Notes: generated by a model from the sequence alone, not told the origin. A stretch of DNA of 64,000 nucleotides from Roseovarius tolerans (GCF_900109855.1 NZ_FOBO01000002.1:1-64000); one strand, 5' to 3'; numbered from the stretch's first letter, positions 1 through 9,061 are shown. Numbers and translations: made by a program.

Positions 1-3
1 CCG

Positions 4-507
4 ATGCTCGGTCACGTGAGAATCTCATTGAACGAGTTTTCCGCTATAATGCGCGAAGTTATCCTCTGCGTGAGAGCAACTTTACCTGACCGTGTGAGTT
101 CCATGTCCTATCGCGGAAACGGGACGTTGTTCTGTGTGCTTGAAAAACAACTGAACGCTCCAAGAGACATGATCGAAAACGAGATCAACGCGCGTTTCCT
201 GGCGGCATCCATCAACGCAAACTTCTCAAAAATGAGGATCTTCCTGGGAGATGCGATCCCACTAATAGCGACTTCAGACACTGACGTTCTGGATATCCTA
301 TGGTCAGCGGTCGACAGTGTTGAAGGACGGGTCGTCCAAAAAAGGGACACTGCTGCAATCGCAAGGCGGCTTTTGAGACGAAGCCTCTTATCTGAGGAAC
401 AGCACCGCCTTGAACGCAAAGCGTACAAATCGGTCATGAAAGACATGCTCCCAGACGTGAATGCTGATTCCTGGCTTCAAAAACTCTACAGTAGGTCCAA
501 TCGGTAA
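4..507 (+). CDS. Uncharacterised protein, possibly cut by the left window edge
   Basis: A 167-residue reading frame of mixed alpha/beta character with no signal peptide or membrane segment. The frame is still open at base 1, so the true start may lie outside the window. The middle part (a short strand with a glycine pair near residues 37-40, then a helix, then a strand ending in Leu-Gly-Asp near 81-83) is loosely reminiscent of a degenerate GGDEF domain. No GGDEF signature is present, so I make no functional claim. It lies in the AT-rich island and no neighbour suggests a role. Confidence 0.4.
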   Translation: MLGHVRISLNEFSAIMREVILCVRATLPDRVSSMSYRGNGTLFCVLEKQLNAPRDMIENEINARFLAASINANFSKMRIFLGDAIPLIATSDTDVLDILWSAVDSVEGRVVQKRDTAAIARRLLRRSLLSEEQHRLERKAYKSVMKDMLPDVNADSWLQKLYSRSNR

Positions 508-515
508 AACTGAGG

Positions 516-935
516 GTGACCGGTCGACTCAGGCGTCGCACACGTCCAACTATACCAAGGCATTCATTGCGTTTGATGATTCATCTGATGACTCCGACAA
601 CGACTCCTGAGCTTCTTTTCGGGGTGTTTCAGCCCTCGCCAAACTCTGCGCGAAACTCAGGGTTCGTCAACGAACGGAGACCCTTCTTGTATTCAAGAAG
701 CGCGGCTAAGGTACGGCGACGGCAAGACGCGTCAGAGGCTGACTTCGGGAGGGACTACCGCATCTGTGAAGAGGTGCAGGCCGGTGTGGATTCACTCGAC
801 GCAGACGACAGCATCCCCTTTGGTGACTATGAGGATGACGATGTGCTGTCCTCAATCGACGGTCGCCATCGCGTGAAAAGCGAGACACCAAGCGCAAGAT
901 CACACTATCACAAATCTGCTTCGACAAGGATGTGA
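516..935 (+). other. Possible degenerate coding segment
   Basis: An open frame of 139 codons starting with GTG. The first half is basic and proline/threonine-rich and does not look like a folded protein. The second half (from about residue 70) is acidic and more protein-like. Another short frame on the same strand (ATG at 461 to a stop at 610, 49 codons, ending in a Ser/Asp-rich tail) overlaps it, and stops are scattered in the other frames. This pattern suggests a decayed gene rather than an intact one. No family is recognised. Confidence 0.2.
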
Positions 936-1474
936 GTATCGACAGTCACATGGGCAGAACACTCGCCTTGAGTATGGGCGCTTGCAGCCTCTGGTCCACC
1001 CTTGATCGACACCACCGCCACAGGAACACTGGCCAGATTAACCGTTAGGCGGCTTTTCCATCTGATGACACCTCATGTTTGAGAGTGTCGATGCCAAACT
1101 GAAACTCTGGAGCAGACATCGCTTGTGTCTGCTTTCCAGCCCTTTATGCTCGTAGCTATTATTCATTGCAAATTTACAGTCATTACAAAGCCGCTTTATT
1201 GTGTCGATAATTGTGTCCAAAACAAGTCCAAAGAAGGCCCACTCTAAAGACAGTATGTTTCTTTTTTTGCAACTGAATTACAATATGTGCGCTGTGCGCA
1301 ATACAATTTATCTAAATATTGCACCGTGCGCTCGTCGACGCAACTAAGAACTAGTTCGTAGTTCTCAAAGAGTGTCAGGAATAAGGCAGCTACCAGTGCA
1401 AACCTGGCGTAGAATACCTGCAGCGTCCTTTTACATACGCAAAGCTTCACGAAGTTCACGCTTAAGGTGGTCCT
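936..1474. other. Gene-poor intergenic region in the island
   Basis: About 540 bases with no credible gene on either strand. The part around 1255-1330 is strongly AT-rich and contains several GTGCGC hexamers, so it could hold the promoter of the secreted protein gene that starts at 1475. I see no stem-loop or tRNA. Confidence 0.5.
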
Positions 1475-1849
1475 ATGTTCAGAAAAAGATCCATTCCCCA
1501 AAAAATTGCCCTGTGCATCGCCTTCGGTGCAGTGGCATCGCCGGCAGTTGCGGAGAAGCGCTGCACTGCGTGGACCGCTATGTTTGCAACATCAACCGAA
1601 GAACTCTGTGAATGTGATCGCGTGACCAAAGGCTTCGTCGCTCAAGTCCAAAGGCATTCCGAATTTGCCCGGATCTTGGAAGAAAGCCAGGCGTCTTGCT
1701 TCGGCCTCACGGTGATACTGACCGAGGTAACAACATTCTCGACAAGCACCAGCGTTGGCTTTGATGGCCCCGATGGCGGTGGTAACGGAAGTGCTGGTGG
1801 TGGCGGTTCCGGCGCTGGGGGTGGCCCTGGCGCTGGATCGACTAACTAA
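1475..1849 (+). CDS. Small exported protein with glycine-rich C-terminus
   Basis: A 124-residue protein beginning with a basic n-region, a hydrophobic stretch (residues 9-22) and an Ala-Val-Ala cleavage context near residue 26, so it is predicted to be exported. The mature part has four cysteines (residues 29, 44, 46 and 70), which could form two disulfides. The last 25 residues are almost entirely Gly/Ser/Ala. An AGGTGG ribosome site lies 5-6 bases before the ATG. It sits in the AT-rich island directly upstream of a VPLPA-CTERM protein. I do not recognise a family; a surface or matrix role is possible but is inference. Confidence 0.6.
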   Translation: MFRKRSIPQKIALCIAFGAVASPAVAEKRCTAWTAMFATSTEELCECDRVTKGFVAQVQRHSEFARILEESQASCFGLTVILTEVTTFSTSTSVGFDGPDGGGNGSAGGGGSGAGGGPGAGSTN

Positions 1850-1993
1850 GCATGAAAGCAGGAAGCCATCGATGAAGCACACAAAGAAAGACTGAGTAAA
1901 CTCGCAGTTGAGGCTTTCTATGCTGATGACAAGGCAATGATGCGCCTAAACCCTACCCTAGGAAGTGCCTAAGCCAAATTCAGGAGTTGTACT

Positions 1994-2761
1994 ATGAAAC
2001 CGTTGATATTTACCTGCGCGTTTTTTCTGTCCACTACAGCCGCTCTAGACGCCGCAACTATAAAGGGTACAGCCCAGGGGGAATGGACCTCCGTGGATGG
2101 CAGTTTCGGCTCCAACACAACAATTAGCGATGACACCGCAACTGTCACCTGGGGTGTCGAATGGGTAGACGACGTGACCTCGGACGCGGCTATTGGCGAC
2201 TACGTCGGAGAAAATGATCCAGACAGCAACTACATGAGCTTTTCAAATGGTACGAATTGGTCTGCCTATGACGGAGGTCTGTTCTCGTTGGGCAGCTTCG
2301 AATATCGAAACGGAACCAGCTACTCGATCAGCCATGATTTTAAGGGAGCAAACCTGTCGATTGATGTGTCGCTCTCGGACCCACTGATCAGCGATATTCT
2401 CTCCTTCGAGTATGCGTTTGACGTTTTGACAACGACCAATGGTTTTGTGTCAGTGCCAAGCGACGCCGATACGCTATTCGTGGGGCAGGCTCCTGCTATC
2501 CAGCATTTCTTTGTCGGCGATCAGCGCTATCTGTTCGAAGTCCTTGGTCTTTCGTCGGATGGTGGAGCAACCTTCTCGAACGAGTTTGTGGTATACGAGG
2601 CATGGCAAAACGGTGAATGGCATGACGTCAGCCCGGCCCGCGCCGATATCTACGCCCGAATCTCACCCGCGGTAGTCCCGCTCCCGGCAACTTTGCCACT
2701 CTTGATAAGCACGCTTGGCGCGCTCGGATTTATCGCACGTCGCAAAAGCAAGGCTGCATAA
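1994..2761 (+). CDS. VPLPA-CTERM sorting domain-containing surface protein
   Basis: A 255-residue exported protein. The N-terminus is a signal peptide (Lys-containing start, hydrophobic core to about residue 20, Ala-rich cleavage region). The C-terminus is the tripartite sorting signal of the VPLPA-CTERM family: the motif Val-Pro-Leu-Pro-Ala at residues 228-232, a hydrophobic helix of about 15 residues, then a basic tail with Arg-Arg-Lys. In Rhodobacterales this signal is recognised by an exosortase that transfers the protein to the cell surface or exopolysaccharide. The body is rich in Ser, Thr, Asp and aromatic residues, typical of beta-sandwich surface proteins. The ribosome site is AGGAG, 8 bases before the ATG. 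No exosortase gene is in this window. Confidence 0.85.
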   Translation: MKPLIFTCAFFLSTTAALDAATIKGTAQGEWTSVDGSFGSNTTISDDTATVTWGVEWVDDVTSDAAIGDYVGENDPDSNYMSFSNGTNWSAYDGGLFSLGSFEYRNGTSYSISHDFKGANLSIDVSLSDPLISDILSFEYAFDVLTTTNGFVSVPSDADTLFVGQAPAIQHFFVGDQRYLFEVLGLSSDGGATFSNEFVVYEAWQNGEWHDVSPARADIYARISPAVVPLPATLPLLISTLGALGFIARRKSKAA

Positions 2762-2829
2762 TCACTACCCAGAAGCTCTGGAATCGAAACCTAACCAAAG
2801 GTGGATTGTTATTGCTGGGCCAGCATTCT

Positions 2830-3444
2830 TCATCCAACGCGGAAGCCGCCGATCCATTGCTTGGGGTTGTCGGGGTTCTGCATCCTGAGAAACACATACC
2901 CGGACTTACGCCAAGTCAACATCTTATCTGTCAGGTTGTCCAACAACAGATCGCCCTTATCCGAACGGTAAACGAGAACGGCGTGGGGGACGCGCCGTCG
3001 ATCAAGGACAGTTGCTAAAAGCAAACGATTTGGATTAACACCTAGGCGCACCAGTTCCATTTTTTTTTGCAAGGCGAAATCTTCGCAATCTCCGCCAGCG
3101 CTGGTTGGCAATGACCAACGCTCAGCAAGCCGATACTGCCGGTCATCGGATACCGCCCGCGTCGTCGCGTTTACCTTCGCATTCACTTTGTGCGCCAAGG
3201 CCAGTTCTGCCACAGAACTTAGGTTCCTCGCGGATTGCGCCGCGCAGGCCCATTGGTAGGTCTGGCAGATTGCGATTGCGCCTTTGGGTGAGGGCATGAC
3301 CATTTGGGCCTGCAAGTAGCCATCGTTCGCCGCTGCCTTATGACCAATAAGCATGAACGGAAAACACAAAACAACGGCATGCCTAAGAATCAAACCTAAA
3401 TAGTCGCAAAAAATCTCTCGCTTTATCTTTATCCATCCACTCAT
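2830..3444 (-). CDS. BTLCP-type transglutaminase-like cysteine peptidase
   Basis: A 204-residue protein of the bacterial transglutaminase-like cysteine proteinase family, which includes the periplasmic adhesin-cleaving protease LapG. The catalytic triad can be read directly: Cys120 in a Gly-Gly-Asp-Cys-Glu-Asp context, His154 in a Pro-His-Ala-Val context and Asp169 followed by Asn. A hydrophobic segment at residues 14-34 is a signal peptide or anchor, so the enzyme acts outside the cytoplasm. In LapG systems the protease releases an RTX-type adhesin under c-di-GMP control; no adhesin or LapD-like gene lies within the window, so the substrate is unknown. It is convergent with the VPLPA-CTERM gene. 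Confidence 0.82.
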   Translation of the reverse strand: MSGWIKIKREIFCDYLGLILRHAVVLCFPFMLIGHKAAANDGYLQAQMVMPSPKGAIAICQTYQWACAAQSARNLSSVAELALAHKVNAKVNATTRAVSDDRQYRLAERWSLPTSAGGDCEDFALQKKMELVRLGVNPNRLLLATVLDRRRVPHAVLVYRSDKGDLLLDNLTDKMLTWRKSGYVFLRMQNPDNPKQWIGGFRVG

Positions 3445-3664
3445 ATCGGACCGTGATGCTCCCTTATTAGTGTTCTAGATACCGCTTAGGGTAGGAAAGA
3501 TCATGTCAAGACTAGGACATAGAATGCGCTTTTTATAGACCCTTCATGTGTCACATCACGTGATGGCCATTGATGATTGTTGCAAGGACCTGAACTGGCC
3601 CCCATTTCGACCGGACACCTCGGTCTGACGAAGGAGGCTTAAGGATAGCCTAAAACACGTGCTT

Positions 3665-3796
3665 ATGTCTGAGATAGAAATCATCGCCGATGGCGGTGCT
3701 CGTCGGCGCGGGTCCGAGGCTGATAAGCTGCGGATCGTGGGAGAGACGCTTTATGAGGGCGAGAGCATTTCTGCCGTTGCGCGTCGCAAGGGTTGA
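3665..3796 (+). pseudogene. Remnant of IS OrfA (IS66/IS3-type HTH protein)
   Basis: A 43-codon frame whose product matches the N-terminal helix-turn-helix of transposase OrfA proteins: a basic Arg-Arg-Arg patch, a Lys-Leu-Arg-Ile-Val helix, Glu-Thr-Leu, and the Ser-Ala-Val-Ala-Arg-Arg-Lys-Gly recognition helix. It then stops with TGA where intact members continue with the linker and further helices. The bases upstream (about 3590-3650) start with a TG dinucleotide followed by a C-rich run, resembling an IS end. No matching second reading frame follows, so this is a decayed insertion sequence within the island. The family call is from memory of OrfA sequences. Confidence 0.6.
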
Positions 3797-4077
3797 AGTG
3801 AGTCGAGAATTTTCGGCACATTTTTTCGTGCCCCCATCTATGTGTACGGGCGCGCGAAACTCCCCCTTGCCCCCTCTCCTCCGCTGCACCTCCGCTGCAG
3901 TCAGGCAACGCTTGCATGCAGATTCCGGGTGTTGATTTGCCGCCGGTGATGCAGTGTCTTGTTGCATTCCGCGTCACAAGCTGCCATGCATAACTTACTG
4001 ACAACACAGGACATCTGACTTGTTCAGGTGCAAGTGACGGCAGTGGACTAAAGTGCATTGATACGCACGCAGAATAG

Positions 4078-4136
<59 letters not shown>

Positions 4137-4295
4137 GTCTTATGATCACGATTGCCTTGGGTCGGTGGCGGGTGTTTCAAGTGGCCTGACACGGAACGCT
4201 GTCATATCCTGGCCCGGCAAGACCGTTGATTGCGGGTGCGGTATTCGCGTATCCAAGACATCTCAGCGCATGACCGACCCCGAAAGGCCGCCATC

Positions 4296-6140
4296 GTGAC
4301 CATTCCCCAGATGCTGATTTTCTCGATCCTCGCGATCACCATGGGGCTGTTCCTGTGGGGCCGCCTTCGGCATGACGTCATAGCCCTCGCGGCACTGCTG
4401 GCGAGCGTGATCGCGGGGCTGGTGCCGACGGACACGGCGTTTGCCGGGTTCGGCCATCCGGCGGTGATCACCGTGGCCTGCGTGCTGATCCTCAGTCAGG
4501 GGTTGCAGAACACCGGCGCTGTGGACTGGCTGGCGCGCAGCGTGCTGCCGCGGGATGCGGGGCGGCTGACCGGCATGCTGGCACTGATGGGGCTGGGGGC
4601 CGTGCTGTCGGGATTCATGAACAACGTGGGCGCGATGGCGCTCTTGATGCCGGTGGCGGTGCAGTTGTCGAACCGGCTTGACCTGACGCCGGGACAGGTG
4701 CTGATGCCGCTGGCCTTCGGCACCATCCTGGGCGGCATGACGACGCTGATCGGGACGCCGCCGAACCTGATCGTCTCGGGCTTTCGGAACGAGGCCGGGC
4801 TGGGGCATTTCGCGATCTTCGATTTTGCCCCGGTCGGGGCGGCGGTCGCGGTGGTGGGCGTGATTTTCGTGGTGTTCGTCGGCTGGCGGCTGGTGCCTGC
4901 GCGGCAATCCGCGGCTGGTGAGAGCTTCGACACCGGGGCCTATTTCACGGAACTGCGTGTGCCGGAGAAAAGCAAGGCCGTCGGTCTGACCCTGCGTGCC
5001 TTTGAGCGTGAGATCGAGGACAGTGACGCGCAAATCGTGGGCCTGGTGCGCAACGAGGTGCGGATCACCGCGCCGCATGGCGGGCGGCGCATTCGCGCCA
5101 ATGACATTCTGATTCTGGAGGCCGATGTCGATACGCTGGCGGAGGCGTTGTCGGTGTTCGGGATCGAACTGGAAGAACGGACGGCCTCGTCTGAGGATAA
5201 AGACGCGGCAGAAGAGAAGACGGCGCAGTCCGAAAGTCCCGACGACACGGATGAGGGAGAAGATGAGGGCCCGGCGCGCAATGATGAAATCGTGTTGCGC
5301 GAACTGGCGATCCTGCCGGGATCGACCATTGTCGGCCGGTCCGCGAATGACATGAAACTGCGCACGCGGTACGCGATCAACCTGCTGGCCGTGTCGCGTG
5401 CCGGACGCGCGCCGCGCACCCGATTGCGCACGCTGGAGCTGAAATCCGGTGACCTGTTGCTGGTTCAGGGGGCCTCGGATGCGGTGTCGGGGTTTGTGAA
5501 TGACACAGGCTGCGTGCCGCTGGGCGCGCGCGATCTGCGCATCCCCGACACGCGCATGGCGATCATCGCGGGCGCGATCATGGTGGGGGCAATCGGCATC
5601 GTGACCTTTGGGTTGCTGCCTGCCGCGGTTGCCTTTGCGCTCGGGGTGCTGGCCTCGATGGTGCTGCGCACGGTGCCGCTGCGACAGGTTTACACCGCCA
5701 TCGACTGGCCGGTGATCGTGCTGCTGGCGGCCCTGATCCCGGTTGCGGGCGCGATGCAGAGCACCGGGGCCGCCGACCTGCTGGCGCGGTTTCTGGTCGA
5801 TACCATCGCGCAGGGTAATGCCGTGGTCGCCCTCGGTGTGGTGCTGATAACGACGATGTTCCTGTCGGACCTGATGAACAACGCCGCCACCGCCGCCGTG
5901 CTGTGTCCCATTGCTCTGGGGATATCCGATACGTTGGGTGTCAATCCCGACACATTCCTGATGGCCGTGGCGATCGGGGCGTCCTGTGCGTTCCTGACGC
6001 CCATCGGGCACCAGAACAATACCCTGATCCTCGGGCCGGGCGGGTTCCGCTTTGGCGATTACTGGCGATTGGGGCTGCCACTGGAAGTGCTGGTCGTGGT
6101 GGTCAGCCTGCCGTTGCTGCTGGTGGTCTGGCCGTTGTGA
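4296..6140 (+). CDS. SLC13/DASS-family permease with two RCK-C domains
   Basis: An integral membrane transporter of the divalent anion:Na+ symporter superfamily. Two transmembrane halves flank a cytoplasmic insert. The paired re-entrant hairpin signatures are present: Gly-Thr-Pro-Pro-Asn near residue 153 in the first half and a Thr-Pro-Ile-Gly-His-Gln-Asn-Asn motif near 565 in the second. Two RCK-C (TrkA-C-like) domains lie at about residues 215-290 and 330-395, joined by an extremely acidic linker (about 300-330). The GTG at 4296 is chosen because AAAGG lies just upstream and the family begins with a short polar stretch before helix 1; an ATG at 4230 gives 22 extra residues without a ribosome site. 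Substrate (sulfate, carboxylate or other anion) cannot be decided. Confidence 0.85.
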   Translation: MTIPQMLIFSILAITMGLFLWGRLRHDVIALAALLASVIAGLVPTDTAFAGFGHPAVITVACVLILSQGLQNTGAVDWLARSVLPRDAGRLTGMLALMGLGAVLSGFMNNVGAMALLMPVAVQLSNRLDLTPGQVLMPLAFGTILGGMTTLIGTPPNLIVSGFRNEAGLGHFAIFDFAPVGAAVAVVGVIFVVFVGWRLVPARQSAAGESFDTGAYFTELRVPEKSKAVGLTLRAFEREIEDSDAQIVGLVRNEVRITAPHGGRRIRANDILILEADVDTLAEALSVFGIELEERTASSEDKDAAEEKTAQSESPDDTDEGEDEGPARNDEIVLRELAILPGSTIVGRSANDMKLRTRYAINLLAVSRAGRAPRTRLRTLELKSGDLLLVQGASDAVSGFVNDTGCVPLGARDLRIPDTRMAIIAGAIMVGAIGIVTFGLLPAAVAFALGVLASMVLRTVPLRQVYTAIDWPVIVLLAALIPVAGAMQSTGAADLLARFLVDTIAQGNAVVALGVVLITTMFLSDLMNNAATAAVLCPIALGISDTLGVNPDTFLMAVAIGASCAFLTPIGHQNNTLILGPGGFRFGDYWRLGLPLEVLVVVVSLPLLLVVWPL

Positions 6141-6225
6141 CACCGTGTCGGGCTGGCGGCGCGCGGGGCTGCAAAGGGGCGTGCCTGTGTTTCCCTTCAG
6201 TTCGGTTTCGCGCTAGATCAGACCT

Positions 6226-8757
6226 ATGGATATTGTTCTCATCACCACGGTGATCGCCTCGCTCTTCCTCGTGATCGGGGTGGCGGAGCCGTTGGCGGCG
6301 CGGTTGCGGCTGCCCTATAGCGTGATCCTTGCGACACTCGGTATCCTGATCGGCCTCGCGGCGGTGTTCTTTCTGCGCACGGAACTGACCGATGCGCTCA
6401 ACCCGGTCGCGGAGGCGATCCTGGGCCTGCCGATCCGGTCCAACGTGTTTCTCTACGTGTTCCTGCCGACGCTGCTGTTTCAGGCCACGTTGGGCATGAA
6501 CCTGCGGCGGATGCTGGATGACTGGGTGCCGATCCTCGTGCTGGCGGTGGTCGCGGTGATCGTGGCGACGCTGAGCGTGGGCTATGCGCTGTCCTGGGCG
6601 AGCACCTTGCCGCTGGCGGCCTGCCTGTTGATCGGGGCGATCGTGTCGACCACCGACCCGTCGGCGGTGGTGTCGATCTTTCGGTCGCTGTCGGCACCGC
6701 GCAGGCTGGCGCGGATCATCGAGGGCGAGAGCCTGCTGAACGATGCCGCTGCGATTGCGCTTTTCGGCCTGTTCATGGGGTTCGTGATGCTGGGGGTGCC
6801 CAATCCGAGCCTTGGCGATGCGCTGTCGCGGTTTCCGGTGCTGATCGCCGGGGGCGCGCTGACCGGCTGGTTGGCGGCACGGGTCGCGGTTTGGGTCATG
6901 GCGCTGTTCAGCCGTCATGAGCTGGCGCAGATCTCGATCTCGGTGGCGCTGCCCTATCTCGCCTATATCGGGGCCGAGCAGAGCGTCGGTGCCTCGGGGG
7001 TAATCGCGGTGGTCGCGGCCGGGCTGACCCTGAACCTGAGCGGGCCGGGCCGTCTGCCGCCGCAGGCCTGGACCAACCTGCGCGAGGTCTGGGACCTGCT
7101 GGCGCATTGGGCGGGGGCGCTGATCTTTATCCTGGCGGCGCTGCTGATCCCGCGCCTGCTGGAAGAGGTGAAAGCGAGTGATGTCGCGCTGGTCGGCGTG
7201 GTGATCCTCGCCGCGATCGCGGCGCGGGCGGTCATTCTGTTCGGGTTGTTGCCGCTGCTCACGGCGATGCGCGCCTCACCGCCTGTCGAGCGCCCCTACC
7301 GCGCCGCGATCCTGTGGGGCGGATTGCGCGGGGCGGTGACGCTGGCGCTGGCGCTGGCGGTGACCGAGAGTTTCCGGGTTCCCGTCGAGGTCAAACGGGT
7401 GGTCGGCATTCTTGCAACCGGATTTACGCTGTTCACGCTGATCGTGCAGGGCACGACCTTGCGGATGGTCATTCGCTGGCTGGGGCTAGACCGGCTGTCG
7501 CCGCTTGATGAGGCGCTGTCGCGGCAGGTGGTGGCGGTGGCGCTGCAGACCGTGCGCGAGGATGTCGCGCGCACGGCGGAGAATTACGACCTGTCACGCG
7601 ATATCGTGCGATCCGAGGCCAAGCGGTTCGGCGAGCGTCTGGACGGGGCGGTGAAGCGCGCCGAGGCGAGCGCCGATATCCTTGACCGGGACCGGATCAC
7701 GCTTGGCCTGATCGCGCTGGCGGGGCGGGAGCGCGACACCATTCTGGCGCGGGTGCGGGAGCGGACGATTTCGGCGCGCATGGCCGAGCAGGTGCTGTCG
7801 GATGCCGACCGGCTGATCGAGGGTGCGCGCAGCGACGGGCGCAGCGGCTATATGCGCGCGGCACGGCACATCGTCGCCTATGGCCGGGGCTTTCGCGTGG
7901 CAGTGGTGCTCAACCGCCGCCTCGGGCTGGCGCGGCCGCTGGCGCGGCTGACCGCCGACCGGTTCGAATTGCTGTTGTCGCAACGGCTGATCCTGCAGGA
8001 TCTGGGTGAGTTCATTCGTGGCCGCATCCGGCGCATTCACGGCCGCCGGGTGGCGGAGTTGCTCAACGAGTTGCTGGCGCGCCGGGTCGAGATGCTGGAG
8101 ACCGCGCTGGAGGGGTTGCGGCTGCAATATCCCGGATATGCCGAAGAGTTGGAGCGTCGGTTCATCCGGCGCACTGCGCTGCGGCTGGAAGAGCGTGAAT
8201 ACGCGACCATGCGCGAGGACGGGCTGATCGGATCGGAGGTCTATACCGCCCTGATGCAGGATGTCGCCGCGCGCCGCGCGCGGGCGGAGGTGCGCCCGAG
8301 GCTCGATATCGCGCTGCGGCGGGCCGAACTGATGAAGCAGTTTCCGCTGTTCGCCGAACTGGATGCGCGCGCGCAGAAGCGTCTCGCGCGGGTGCTGCAC
8401 ACCCGCTACGTGGATGCGGGTGATGTCGTGATCCGCAAGGACAGTACGGCCAAGCGGGTGTTCTTCATCGCCTCGGGGGCCGTTGAACTGGAGAGCGCAG
8501 GCCAGACATGGCGACTGGGCCGGGGCGAGATGTTCGGCCAACTGGCGCTTCTGATGAACAGGGTGCGCCGGGCCGAGGTGCGCGCGATTGCGCCTTCGAC
8601 GTTCCTGGTGCTGGACGAGGACCGCTTTCGCCGCCTGTTGCGCCGCAGTGCTGCGCTGCGCGAGGCGGTGCGCGCCAGTGCCGAGAAACGCGGCATCGAG
8701 CCGGGCGACCTGCTGTCGAATCTCCCGGGGGATGGGGTCCGTGAAGCACCCGGATAA
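6226..8757 (+). CDS. CPA1 Na+/H+ antiporter with cyclic-nucleotide-binding domain
   Basis: An 843-residue cation:proton antiporter of the inner membrane. Residues 1-420 form the CPA1 exchanger with the family motifs Asp-Pro-Ser-Ala-Val (after the Thr-Thr pair), Glu-Ser-Leu-Leu-Asn-Asp, and Gly-Gly-Leu-Arg-Gly-Ala-Val. A long, Arg/Glu-rich helical region (about 430-700) follows. The last 140 residues (about 704-815) look like a cyclic-nucleotide-binding/CAP-ED domain, including Leu-Gly-Arg-Gly-Glu-Met-Phe-Gly-Gln in the phosphate-binding cassette. This overall architecture also occurs in eukaryotic SOS1/sperm NHE-type antiporters. It probably exports Na+ in exchange for H+ and may be gated by cAMP or by voltage-like signals, but ligand binding is inferred. 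Confidence 0.87.
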   Translation: MDIVLITTVIASLFLVIGVAEPLAARLRLPYSVILATLGILIGLAAVFFLRTELTDALNPVAEAILGLPIRSNVFLYVFLPTLLFQATLGMNLRRMLDDWVPILVLAVVAVIVATLSVGYALSWASTLPLAACLLIGAIVSTTDPSAVVSIFRSLSAPRRLARIIEGESLLNDAAAIALFGLFMGFVMLGVPNPSLGDALSRFPVLIAGGALTGWLAARVAVWVMALFSRHELAQISISVALPYLAYIGAEQSVGASGVIAVVAAGLTLNLSGPGRLPPQAWTNLREVWDLLAHWAGALIFILAALLIPRLLEEVKASDVALVGVVILAAIAARAVILFGLLPLLTAMRASPPVERPYRAAILWGGLRGAVTLALALAVTESFRVPVEVKRVVGILATGFTLFTLIVQGTTLRMVIRWLGLDRLSPLDEALSRQVVAVALQTVREDVARTAENYDLSRDIVRSEAKRFGERLDGAVKRAEASADILDRDRITLGLIALAGRERDTILARVRERTISARMAEQVLSDADRLIEGARSDGRSGYMRAARHIVAYGRGFRVAVVLNRRLGLARPLARLTADRFELLLSQRLILQDLGEFIRGRIRRIHGRRVAELLNELLARRVEMLETALEGLRLQYPGYAEELERRFIRRTALRLEEREYATMREDGLIGSEVYTALMQDVAARRARAEVRPRLDIALRRAELMKQFPLFAELDARAQKRLARVLHTRYVDAGDVVIRKDSTAKRVFFIASGAVELESAGQTWRLGRGEMFGQLALLMNRVRRAEVRAIAPSTFLVLDEDRFRRLLRRSAALREAVRASAEKRGIEPGDLLSNLPGDGVREAPG

Positions 8758-8887
8758 CGTTTTGTTTTTGTTTGGAAGTTCGGAAATTCGCAGAGGGCGC
8801 TTGCGGTGCTGGAGCGAGCTTTTCAAGGGCGCGCGGTTGGGGCCGGGGCGCAGGGTCGAGAAAAATGAAATTTCGCGCATGGGGCGC

Positions 8888-8916
8888 TTGACGAGGGCCG
8901 GTCTGCCGCTTAGAAG
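8888..8916 (+). promoter_or_regulatory. Promoter of the tandem tRNA-Asp genes
   Basis: TTGACG (8888-8893), a 17-bp spacer and TAGAAG (8911-8916) form a reasonable sigma-70 promoter. The predicted start near 8923 is about 27 bases before the first tRNA-Asp. No coding sequence lies between it and the tRNAs. Confidence 0.45.
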
Positions 8917-8949
8917 CGCAACACGTCCGAGGGATCGGGCGGGCAGTGA

Positions 8950-9026
8950 GCGGTTGTAGCTCAGTTGGTTAGAGTACCGGCCTGTCACGCCGGGGGTCGC
9001 GGGTTCGAGCCCCGTCAACCGCGCCA
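8950..9026 (+). tRNA. tRNA-Asp (GUC), copy 1
   Basis: The 77-base sequence folds into a standard cloverleaf: acceptor GCGGTTG paired with CAACCGC, a D-arm with GTTGGTTA, an anticodon loop with GTC, and a GGTTCGAGCC T-arm. The CCA is encoded. It is identical to the second copy 35 bases downstream, and the pair is probably one transcript. Confidence 0.97.
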
Positions 9027-9061
9027 CCGCTGCCTTGAGACGATCCCGATGCGTGAGATGC

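Noticed and set aside
461-610. A 49-codon ATG frame ending in a Ser/Asp-rich tail
   Set aside because: It lacks a ribosome site, overlaps the end of the preceding gene and the next frame, and has no recognisable features. It may be a decayed gene fragment, so it is only mentioned under the segment 516-935.
1853-1971. Protein-like continuation in the same frame after the stop of the glycine-rich gene
   Set aside because: Two stops separate it from the gene and no in-frame start codon is available; the resemblance to a protein tail may be chance.
4263-6143. A 626-codon open frame on the minus strand
   Set aside because: It is the antisense shadow of the SLC13 permease gene: its product is full of Arg, His, Gln and Pro, has no hydrophobic or motif pattern, and the GC-rich third-position bias keeps this frame open.
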